64,000 bases of DNA, from the NCBI RefSeq assembly GCF_012769535.1, contig NZ_CP046565.1:186001-250000 (forward strand), read 5' to 3'. Of this stretch, positions 45,261 to 52,048 are shown piece after piece. Under the pieces are notes generated by a model. That model was not told where the DNA came from and did no database searches. It saw only the letters and a list, made by a program, of their open reading frames with translations. Each line of letters starts with the position of its first letter. Position 1 is the stretch's first letter. Position numbers and translations under genes: made by a program. The DNA is from Methylococcus geothermalis. Lineage in GTDB: Bacteria; Pseudomonadota; Gammaproteobacteria; Methylococcales; Methylococcaceae.

Positions 45261-46676
45261 ATGAACGCTGTAGCAAACGCCGCATTCAACGACTACAAGG
45301 TCGCCGATCTTTCCCTGGCCGGCTGGGGCCGCAAGGAAATCGCCATCGCCGAGACCGAAATGCCGGGACTCATGGCGATCCGCGAGGAATACCGCGCGGC
45401 CCAGCCGCTCAAGGGCGCCCGCATCAGCGGCTCCCTGCACATGACCATCCAGACCGCGGTGCTGATCGAGACCCTGGTCGCGCTGGGCGCCGAAGTCCGC
45501 TGGGCCTCCTGCAACATCTTCTCCACCCAGGACCATGCCGCCGCGGCCATCGCCGCCGAAGGCATCCCGGTGTTTGCCTACAAGGGCGAATCACTGGAAG
45601 AGTACTGGGAATACACCCACCGCATCCTGGAATGGCCGGGCGATGCGGGCCCCAACATGATCCTGGACGACGGCGGCGATGCCACGCTGCTGGTGACCTT
45701 GGGCGCCAGGGCCGAGAAGGACGCCTCCCTCATCGCCCACCCCACCTGCGAAGAGGAGGAGGTACTGTTCGCCGCCATCAGGAAGACGCTGGCGGCCAGG
45801 CCGGGCTGGTACGCCAAGCTGCAAGCCGGCATCCAGGGCGTCACCGAGGAGACCACCACCGGCGTGCACCGTCTGTACCAGATGCAGGCGGAAGGACGGC
45901 TGCCGTTCCCGGCGATCAACGTCAACGACTCGGTGACCAAGTCCAAGTTCGACAACCTCTACGGCTGCCGCGAATCCCTGGTGGACGGCATCAAACGCGC
46001 CACCGACGTGATGATCGCCGGCAAGATCGCGGTAGTGCTGGGCTACGGCGACGTCGGCAAGGGCTGCGCCCAGTCCCTGCGAGGCCTCGGCGCCACCGTG
46101 TGGATCACCGAAATCGACCCGATCTGCGCCCTGCAGGCGGCGATGGAAGGCTACCGGGTGGTCACCATGGATGAGGCCTGCGACAAGGCCGACATCTTCG
46201 TCACCGCCACCGGCAATGTGGGCGTCATCACCCACGATCACATGGTGAAGATGAAGGACCAGGCCATCGTCTGCAACATCGGCCATTTCGATTCGGAAAT
46301 CGAGGTCGCAAGCCTGAAGCAGTACCCCTGGGAGAACATCAAGCCGCAGGTGGACCACATTCTCTTCCCCTCCGGCCGCCGCATCATCCTGCTGGCGGAA
46401 GGGCGGCTGGTGAACCTGGGCTGCGCCACCGGTCACCCGTCCTTCGTGATGTCCAACTCCTTCACCAACCAGACCTTGGCCCAGATCGAGCTGTTCTGTC
46501 ACGGCGAGCGCTACAAAAACGAGGTCTACGTCCTGCCCAAGCACCTGGACGAGAAAGTGGCGCGGCTGCACCTGAAGAAGATCGGCGCGGCGCTGACGGT
46601 GCTGACGCCGGAGCAGGCCGCGTATATCGGCGTGCCGGTGGAAGGGCCATACAAGCCGGGCCACTATCGCTACTGA
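45261..46676 (+). CDS. ahcY: Adenosylhomocysteinase
   Basis: A 471-residue NAD-dependent enzyme that cleaves S-adenosylhomocysteine to adenosine and homocysteine, removing the product inhibitor of methyltransferases. Start ATG 45261 has AGAGG upstream; the frame continues upward through the riboswitch without protein character. Signatures: [42 protein letters not shown], the NAD loop [21 protein letters not shown], and [12 protein letters not shown]-like [18 protein letters not shown], ending PYKPGHYRY. Under the SAH riboswitch upstream and followed by metF. Confidence 0.98.
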   Translation: MNAVANAAFNDYKVADLSLAGWGRKEIAIAETEMPGLMAIREEYRAAQPLKGARISGSLHMTIQTAVLIETLVALGAEVRWASCNIFSTQDHAAAAIAAEGIPVFAYKGESLEEYWEYTHRILEWPGDAGPNMILDDGGDATLLVTLGARAEKDASLIAHPTCEEEEVLFAAIRKTLAARPGWYAKLQAGIQGVTEETTTGVHRLYQMQAEGRLPFPAINVNDSVTKSKFDNLYGCRESLVDGIKRATDVMIAGKIAVVLGYGDVGKGCAQSLRGLGATVWITEIDPICALQAAMEGYRVVTMDEACDKADIFVTATGNVGVITHDHMVKMKDQAIVCNIGHFDSEIEVASLKQYPWENIKPQVDHILFPSGRRIILLAEGRLVNLGCATGHPSFVMSNSFTNQTLAQIELFCHGERYKNEVYVLPKHLDEKVARLHLKKIGAALTVLTPEQAAYIGVPVEGPYKPGHYRY

Positions 46677-46701
46677 TGGATCAAAGGGCCATTTCGTGCG
46701 C

Positions 46702-46730
46702 ATCGAAACCCGGAATTCCCGGGTTTCGAT
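46702..46730. other. Stem-loop 1 in ahcY-metF spacer
   Basis: ATCGAAACCC (46702-46711) pairs perfectly with GGGTTTCGAT (46721-46730), extendable by two G-C pairs, around a short AATT-containing loop. No T-run follows, so it is not an ordinary intrinsic terminator. Outer ATTTC/GAAAT arms can extend it further. Confidence 0.7.
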
Positions 46731-46753
46731 CGGAAATGCCGAGCACCTTAATC

Positions 46754-46795
46754 CGAAATCCGGCCCTGCGCGGGATTTCGCGTTCCTTAAGGGAA
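46754..46795 (+). other. Stem-loops 2 and 3 in ahcY-metF spacer, overlapping the metF ribosome site
   Basis: CGAAATCC (46754-46761) pairs with GGATTTCG (46773-46780). Directly after it, TTCC (46783-46786) can pair with GGAA (46792-46795) around TTAAG. The latter arm contains the AAGGGAA ribosome site four bases before the metF ATG, so the hairpin could limit metF translation. No known riboswitch class is recognised. Confidence 0.5.
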
Positions 46796-46799
46796 TGCA

Positions 46800-47657
46800 A
46801 TGAAGACGCAACAGAAATATCCGCGGGTGTTCAGCTTCGAATTTTTTCCGCCGAAGACGGAGGAGGCCGCGGAAAACCTGCGCCGAACCTTGGGCAAGCT
46901 GGCGCCGCTCAAGCCGCGCTTCTGCTCGGTGACCTTCGGCGCCGGCGGTTCGACCCGCGAGAAAACCTTCGAAACGGCGCTGGAAATCCAGCAGACCACC
47001 GGCATCGAATGCGCGCCGCACCTGTCCTGCATCGCCTCCACCCGCCAGAGCATCCGCGAGATCCTGGAGGCCTACCGTTCCCATGGCATCCGCCACATCG
47101 TGGCGCTGCGCGGGGACATGCCCTCGGGCATGCTGTCGGCGGGGGAGTTCCGCTACGCCAACGAACTGGTGGCATTCATCCGTTCCGAAACGGGGAATCA
47201 TTTCCATATCGACGTGGCCTGCTATCCGGAAGTCCACCCGCAGGCGGCCAGCGCCGAGAGCGATTTGAAGAACTTCAAGCGCAAGGTGGATGCCGGCGCC
47301 GACAGCGCCATCACCCAGTATTTCTACAATCCGGAAGCCTATTTCCGGTTCGTGGACGACTGCGAACGGCTCGGCATCGACATCCCCATCGTGCCGGGGA
47401 TCATGCCGATCACCAATTATTCGCAGTTGGCGAGATTTTCCGACATGTGCGGCGCCGACATTCCGCGCTGGATCCGGAAGCGGCTGGAGGCCTTCGGCGA
47501 CGACCGCAAGTCCATCCGGGCCTTCGGACTGGATGTAGTGGCGGATCTTTGCCGGCGGCTGTTGGAACGGGGTGCGCCGGGGCTGCATTTCTACACGCTG
47601 AACCGGGCGGATGCCAGCCTTGACGTCTGGAATGCGCTGGGGCTGGGATCGGCCTGA
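46800..47657 (+). CDS. metF: 5,10-methylenetetrahydrofolate reductase
   Basis: A 285-residue FAD enzyme that makes methyl-THF for methionine synthesis. Signatures are FSFEFFPPKTEEAAENL, FCSVTFGAGGSTREKT, HIVALRGDMP, ADSAITQYFYNPEAYFRFVDDC and VPGIMPITNY. Length is that of bacterial MetF. It completes the AdoMet-cycle set metK-ahcY-metF and converges on rpoH. The initiation region can form a hairpin (see spacer). Confidence 0.97.
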   Translation: MKTQQKYPRVFSFEFFPPKTEEAAENLRRTLGKLAPLKPRFCSVTFGAGGSTREKTFETALEIQQTTGIECAPHLSCIASTRQSIREILEAYRSHGIRHIVALRGDMPSGMLSAGEFRYANELVAFIRSETGNHFHIDVACYPEVHPQAASAESDLKNFKRKVDAGADSAITQYFYNPEAYFRFVDDCERLGIDIPIVPGIMPITNYSQLARFSDMCGADIPRWIRKRLEAFGDDRKSIRAFGLDVVADLCRRLLERGAPGLHFYTLNRADASLDVWNALGLGSA

Positions 47658-47705
47658 GGAACGCCGGCGGACACGGCCGGCCGGCGCCTGCCCGCCTTTT
47701 GAAAA

Positions 47706-48566
47706 TCAGGCGGCGTCCGCGAGAGCGTTCCGCAGCTTCTTCATCGCGCTGTTTTCGAGCTGGCGAATGCGCTCGGCGGAGACGTTGTAGCGCGCCGCCA
47801 GATCGTGCAGCGTCAGCTTATCCTCGCTGAGCCAACGGCTGGCCACGATGTCCCGGCTGCGGTCGTCCAGTTGGCCGATGGCTTCGTGCAGCTTCTCCTG
47901 CTGGCGGTTGTCCCATTCGCTGTGCTCGATGAGCTGGGCCGGATCCGCGCCTTCCTGCTGGAGATAATGGATGGGCGCGTGGCCTTCGCGGTCGTCGACG
48001 TCCTCGTCGCCGTGCGCCTCTAGCGCCATGTCCGGGTTGTTCAGCCGGTGTTCCATCTTGTAGACGTCCTCGACGTCCACGCCCAGTTCCGCAGCCACCG
48101 CGGCGGCTTCTTCGGGGTTGAGCCAGCCGAGCCGGTTCTTCATCTTGCGCAGATTGAAGAACAGCTTGCGCTGTGCCTTGGTGGTGGCGATCTTCACGAT
48201 GCGCCAGTTCTGGATGATGAATTCGTGGATCTCCGCCCGGATCCAGTGCACTGCGAACGAGACCAGCCGCACGCCGACGTCCGGATCATAGCGCTTCACC
48301 GCTTTCATCAGGCCGATATTACCCTCCTGGATCAGGTCGGCCAGCGGCAGGCCGTAGCCGAGATAGCCGCGCGCGATGTAGGCCACGAACCGCAGGTTCG
48401 ACAGCACCAGGCGCCTTGCGGCCTCCAGGTCCTGCTCGTCACGGAAGCGGATGGCCAGCTCCCGCTCCTCGTCGGCGTCCAGACGCGGCAGGCGGTTCAC
48501 TGCGGCGAAATAATCGTCGATGGAACCCAGCGGCAGATTGGTCGGGAGTGTCAATTCTTGAGTCAT
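47706..48566 (-). CDS. rpoH: RNA polymerase heat-shock sigma factor sigma-32
   Basis: A 286-residue sigma70-family factor. Region 2 reads NLRFVAYIARGYLGYGLPLADLIQEGNIGLMKAVKRYDPDVGVRLVSFAVHWIRAEIHEFI; the RpoH box QRKLFFNLRKMK follows, a hallmark that separates RpoH from other sigma factors. Region 4 helix-turn-helix (LTLHDLAARYNVSAERIRQLENSAMKKLR) is at the end. Start ATG 48566 (MTQELTLPTN) is family-consistent. A perfect CIRCE operator stands 29 bases upstream of the start, so HrcA probably represses it. Confidence 0.96.
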   Translation of the reverse strand: MTQELTLPTNLPLGSIDDYFAAVNRLPRLDADEERELAIRFRDEQDLEAARRLVLSNLRFVAYIARGYLGYGLPLADLIQEGNIGLMKAVKRYDPDVGVRLVSFAVHWIRAEIHEFIIQNWRIVKIATTKAQRKLFFNLRKMKNRLGWLNPEEAAAVAAELGVDVEDVYKMEHRLNNPDMALEAHGDEDVDDREGHAPIHYLQQEGADPAQLIEHSEWDNRQQEKLHEAIGQLDDRSRDIVASRWLSEDKLTLHDLAARYNVSAERIRQLENSAMKKLRNALADAA

Positions 48567-48595
48567 GGGATGCCCTGTTCTCGTGATGATGGATT

Positions 48596-48622
48596 TTAGC
48601 ACTCGACCCATTCGAGTGCTAA
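48596..48622. promoter_or_regulatory. CIRCE operator upstream of rpoH (HrcA binding site)
   Basis: TTAGCACTC (48596-48604), nine-base spacer, GAGTGCTAA (48614-48622): an exact match to the CIRCE consensus TTAGCACTC-N9-GAGTGCTAA. On the minus strand the downstream arm runs into TAAAAT, a possible -10 hexamer, so HrcA bound here would block rpoH transcription. hrcA itself is not in the window. Confidence 0.92.
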
Positions 48623-48699
48623 AACTAGCGCAAGTTCCTCACCTCGACAAGTCCTGCCAGCTTCACTGGCGCCGTCGCGGCGGCCTGATCGAACGTGGA

Positions 48700-49878
48700 T
48701 CATCCGGTGACGAATGCCGTTTCGCAGCACTGGCTCAACACCTCCGATAGCAGGCCGATGCCCTGCTCGATCTTTTCCGGCGTCGCGTGGCTGAAATTCA
48801 GCCGCAAAGCCGGATAACGCTGGTCCGCGACCGGGAAAAACGGCTCTCCCGGCATGAAAGCCACATCATGGGTCAGCGCCACCTTGAGTGCGGCCAGCGT
48901 ATCCACATCCTCGACCAGGCGCAGCCAGAAAAACAGCCCGCCGGCAGGTGCCGACCATTCCGCAAGGCCGCTGAAATGCCGGACTAAGGCGAACTGCATG
49001 GTGTTTCGGCGCTCGGCATAGACGCCGTTCATGTGCGCCAAATGTTTTTCGAAGTCATCCGAAGCAATGAAATGCGTCAACCAGGCCTGTCCGATTCGGC
49101 TGGTGTGAAGATCACTCGATTGCTTGAGACGGACGATCCACGGAAACAATGCCGGAGACGAAGCAAGATAACCCACCCGCAGTCCCGGTGCAGTAATCTT
49201 GGAAAAACTGCCGAGATAGACCCAGGGCGCGCGCTCCAAATAAGCGCAGACCGGCGTTCGATCGCATGGCGAATAGACCAGATCCCGATAGGGGTCATCC
49301 TCCACCAGAGGCGTGCCGGTTTCATCCAGCACGGCAGCGACGGCGCGGCGTGCCGCATCAGTGTAACAGCACCCCGAGGGGTTCTGAAAACTGGGAATGA
49401 GATAAACGAAAGCGGGCCGATGACGGACGATGGCCGCTTTCAGCGCGTCCGGATCGATGCCCTCGACCTGCAAGGGCAGGCCGTGAAACGCCGCGCCGTA
49501 AACCCGGAAACATTGAAGCGCCGCGAGGTAGGTCGGCGACTCCAGCAACACCGGCGTTCCCTCGTCGATGAACAGCTTGCCCACCAGATCGATGCCCTGC
49601 TGGGAACCCGTCGTCACCAGCACTTGATCGGCTTGGCACCGAAGCCCCAGGCCTGAAAGCCCCTGTGCGATCAGCGCCCGCAACCTGGGCTCGCCTTCGC
49701 TGGGACCGTACTGGCGGGAATCGGCGGCACAAGCGTCGAAATCCAGATCCGGCATCAGCTCTTCCGCCGGCAGGCCCCCGGCGAAAGAGATCACCCCGGG
49801 TTGCTGAGTGATCTGCAAAATGTCCCGGATGAGGGAACTGGTAAGGCGTTCGGTACGGCGAGAAAGTCGATGCGTCAT
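48700..49878 (-). CDS. PLP-dependent aminotransferase (class I/II, LysN/MocR-domain-like)
   Basis: About 392 residues starting at ATG 49878 (MTHRLSRRTERL). The fold-type I pattern is clear: ISFAGGLPAEELMPDLDFD, YGPSEGEPRLRALIAQ, VTTGSQQGIDLVGKLFIDEG, YLIPSFQNPSGCCYT, LVEDDPYRDLVY and the PLP-lysine motif YLGSFSKITAPGLRVGYL. It resembles 2-aminoadipate/valine-pyruvate-type transaminases; no GntR helix-turn-helix is fused at the N-terminus. The long open frame upstream lacks features. Substrate unknown. Confidence 0.88.
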   Translation of the reverse strand: MTHRLSRRTERLTSSLIRDILQITQQPGVISFAGGLPAEELMPDLDFDACAADSRQYGPSEGEPRLRALIAQGLSGLGLRCQADQVLVTTGSQQGIDLVGKLFIDEGTPVLLESPTYLAALQCFRVYGAAFHGLPLQVEGIDPDALKAAIVRHRPAFVYLIPSFQNPSGCCYTDAARRAVAAVLDETGTPLVEDDPYRDLVYSPCDRTPVCAYLERAPWVYLGSFSKITAPGLRVGYLASSPALFPWIVRLKQSSDLHTSRIGQAWLTHFIASDDFEKHLAHMNGVYAERRNTMQFALVRHFSGLAEWSAPAGGLFFWLRLVEDVDTLAALKVALTHDVAFMPGEPFFPVADQRYPALRLNFSHATPEKIEQGIGLLSEVLSQCCETAFVTG

Positions 49879-50333
49879 GAGAATCCGGCAGGGTTGGTCG
49901 AGCCGATTCGGCTGGATGGTTCGGAAAAAATCTGCGAGAAATGCGCGGCAAGCCCTTCCGGCCAAAGAGGAGAGCTCATTGGCCGTCCTTTTTCGCAAAG
50001 TCTTGACTATACAACATTTGGGCCGCATCCCTTCACCCCGCATAGGCCCCGGACGCATGGCGGGCCGTCCCGCGCACCCCGAGCGTGTGGAAGCAAGGCG
50101 ACGAAATTTATTTGCCTGCGTAGAAACCAAGCATGGTCTTGATCGAAAAATTTGGTTAGTATTACCGCCCGATTACGAAAGATGAAGCCGCCAGGCGTCG
50201 CCTTTCGTTAGCGCCGCGTTGTAGCCGGGCAGGTACCGGCGAGTCGACGGGCAGAGGGATACGACAGCAGTCACCCGGCTCCAGACTCTAAAATTACAAC
50301 GATAACTATGATACCCGAGGAGACTCAGTCGAT
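49879..50333. other. 455-base region without a clear gene
   Basis: Divergent gap between the aminotransferase and the small secreted protein. It is more AT-rich than the coding DNA in places (50100-50170 and 50285-50315). Candidate elements are a TTGATC...TATTAC pair near 50133-50160 and a TATGAT near 50308, neither with ideal spacing. The open frames here are Arg-rich shadows. No repeat or RNA class was recognised. Confidence 0.4.
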
Positions 50334-50702
50334 ATGAAAATTCAGAATGCCTTGTCCAAATTTGCCGCTTTGCTGGTAGCCGGCTCCTTGAGCTTCGGCG
50401 CCTTTGCCGCGGAAAGCCCCGAAGGTGTGAGGCAAGTCACCGCAGAAGCCCTGAAGGTGGCCCAGGAAGCGCTTTCGCAGGCTAAAGCCGGCGAAAAGGA
50501 TGCAGCCTTGGCCTCTGCCAAACTTTATCGCCAGAAAGCCAAGGAAATCACCGGCGGCGGCGCCGGGCCTTCCCTGTCCAAGGCCATGACCGCCGCCAAG
50601 GAAGCTGCATCCGACCTCGAGGCCGGCAACAATGACGCTGCGATCGAGAAGCTGACCGACGTCGTGAACCGCATGACGGTGATCAACAAAGAGACGAAGT
50701 AA
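50334..50702 (+). CDS. Small secreted alpha-helical protein, 122 residues
   Basis: A clean signal peptide (KFAALLVAGSLSFGAFAAE) followed by a ~98-residue Ala/Lys/Glu-rich helical domain with two similar halves (VTAEALKVAQEALSQAKAGEKDAALASAKLYRQKAKEI and LSKAMTAAKEAASDLEAGNNDAAIEKLTDVV). The layout resembles small metal-binding proteins of the SmbP type, but the His residues that bind metal there are absent. GAGGAGA precedes the ATG and a strong terminator follows, so it is a monocistronic, perhaps well-expressed periplasmic protein. Confidence 0.85.
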   Translation: MKIQNALSKFAALLVAGSLSFGAFAAESPEGVRQVTAEALKVAQEALSQAKAGEKDAALASAKLYRQKAKEITGGGAGPSLSKAMTAAKEAASDLEAGNNDAAIEKLTDVVNRMTVINKETK

Positions 50703-50743
50703 GCTTGCTGCGATCGACCGGCGGCTTGCTCGCCGGGAAGCGA

Positions 50744-50774
50744 AGGCGGGGCGGAATACGCTCCGCCTTTTTTC
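50744..50774 (+). terminator. Intrinsic terminator after the small secreted protein
   Basis: An 11-bp stem AAGGCGGGGCG / CGCTCCGCCTT (one G-T pair) with loop GAATA is followed by a run of T (50769-50774). A textbook rho-independent terminator 42 bases after the stop codon. Confidence 0.9.
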
Positions 50775-50802
50775 ATGCCATTCGCGGCAGTATTCGGAGC
50801 GC

Positions 50803-51156
50803 TTACGGCTGGTGCCGCACACCGGCACCGGCAAGGTAATCAGGCGTACTCGGTTCCGGGTTGGCCTCCATGTAGGCTCGGAAACCGGCGAATACCGGCC
50901 AGGTGACCGTCTCCATGCCACCCGCGGCCAACAGCCCGATGCCGGCGACGGTGCGCTCCACCCAGCTCGGCCGGGTTTTCATCTGGAAGTCCTTCCGCAG
51001 AGTCTCCTCGTCGTCGGCCATCAACGCGTAAGTCAGCCGCGTATTGTGGAACGCCATGGGCTGAGCCGGCCGGTCCGGCGTCGCAGGCTCCATAACGCAG
51101 CCGGCCAGGACGAAAACAAAAGTCGAAACCGTCAATTTGGAAGGCTTGGTCACCAT
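50803..51156 (-). CDS. Lipoprotein of unknown function, 117 residues
   Basis: Signal peptide with lipobox LAGC (Cys at residue 20), so it should be lipidated. The mature part is about 97 residues, with RPAQPMAFHNTRLTYALMADDEETLRKDFQMKTRPSWVERTVAGIGLLAAGGMETVTWPVFAGF; a moderately hydrophobic Gly-rich stretch near 72-92 could insert in a membrane. No family is recognised. Convergent with the small secreted protein and divergent from thiE. Confidence 0.75.
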   Translation of the reverse strand: MVTKPSKLTVSTFVFVLAGCVMEPATPDRPAQPMAFHNTRLTYALMADDEETLRKDFQMKTRPSWVERTVAGIGLLAAGGMETVTWPVFAGFRAYMEANPEPSTPDYLAGAGVRHQP

Positions 51157-51271
51157 CGTCTTGAGGAAGAATCCAGGATGGTCATGAGCGTACCATGGAT
51201 GGCGAGGCAGCGGGCAGGTGCCTGCCGGGTTCTGACAGAAGAGAGTACCCTATACCTTCGGAAAACACGTT

Positions 51272-51934
51272 GTGGCCGAAAACTCGATGCCGATGCCCAT
51301 CCCCTTCCCTCCCAAGGGCCTATATGTGATCACGCCCGACCGGCTCCGAGGGGAGGCGCTGCTTGCCGCCGTCGAAAGCGCCGTTTTCGGGGGCGCCGCG
51401 GTGGTGCAATACCGGCCCAAGTCGGGATCGGCGAAGGATCACCTGGCTGAAGGGGAGCGATTGCGTAAATCCTGCCGCGCCGCGGGAGTTCCTCTCATCA
51501 TCAACGACAGCGCGCGGCTGGCGGCAAACATCGGTGCCGACGGCGTGCACCTGGGCAAGGATGACGGCGCAGTGGCGACGGCGCGAAGCGTGCTCGGCCA
51601 CCGGGCTATCGTCGGCGTTTCCTGTTACGACTCGCTGGAGCGGGCGCTCCGCGCGGAAGCCGAGGGCGCGGATTACGTCGCCTTCGGCGCATTTTTCCCG
51701 TCCGCCACCAAACCCGGCGCCCCCCGTGCCCGACTGGAGACCTTGCGGGAGGCGAGAACCCGCCTGAATATCCCGATCGTCGCCATCGGGGGCATAGACG
51801 CCACCAATGCCACTCAAGCCATCGACGCCGGCGCAGACCTGGTTGCAGTCATCGAAGCGGTATTCGGGGCATCGGATGTTGCCCGCGCGGCACTCGCACT
51901 GCGAAGCCTTTTCCCCTCCCCGCCAAAGCGGTAG
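51272..51934 (+). CDS. thiE: Thiamine-phosphate synthase
   Basis: About 220 residues forming a TIM barrel that couples HMP-PP and HET-P. Signatures: GLYVITPDRL, AVVQYRPKSGSAKD, IINDSARLAANIGADGVHLGKDDGAV, GVSCYDSLERALRAEAEGADYVAFGAFFPSATKPGA, IPIVAIGGIDATNA and AVIEAVFGA. The reaction core is intact. Start could be GTG 51272 or ATG 51287. Alone, without other thi genes nearby. Confidence 0.94.
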   Translation: MAENSMPMPIPFPPKGLYVITPDRLRGEALLAAVESAVFGGAAVVQYRPKSGSAKDHLAEGERLRKSCRAAGVPLIINDSARLAANIGADGVHLGKDDGAVATARSVLGHRAIVGVSCYDSLERALRAEAEGADYVAFGAFFPSATKPGAPRARLETLREARTRLNIPIVAIGGIDATNATQAIDAGADLVAVIEAVFGASDVARAALALRSLFPSPPKR

Positions 51935-52048
51935 CCGCTCCCCTGTGGCGGTTGAAACAAAGCCTTGCATGATCCCATTGTCCTCGGCGCCGAACGGCGG
52001 CATCATAACGGGTTAATGCTTTAATCAACCGAAGGGTCGAGAATCGCC

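Noticed and set aside
45591-47588. 665-codon minus-strand frame opposite ahcY and metF
   Set aside because: Mirror of two highly conserved genes with complete motifs; no recognisable protein features.
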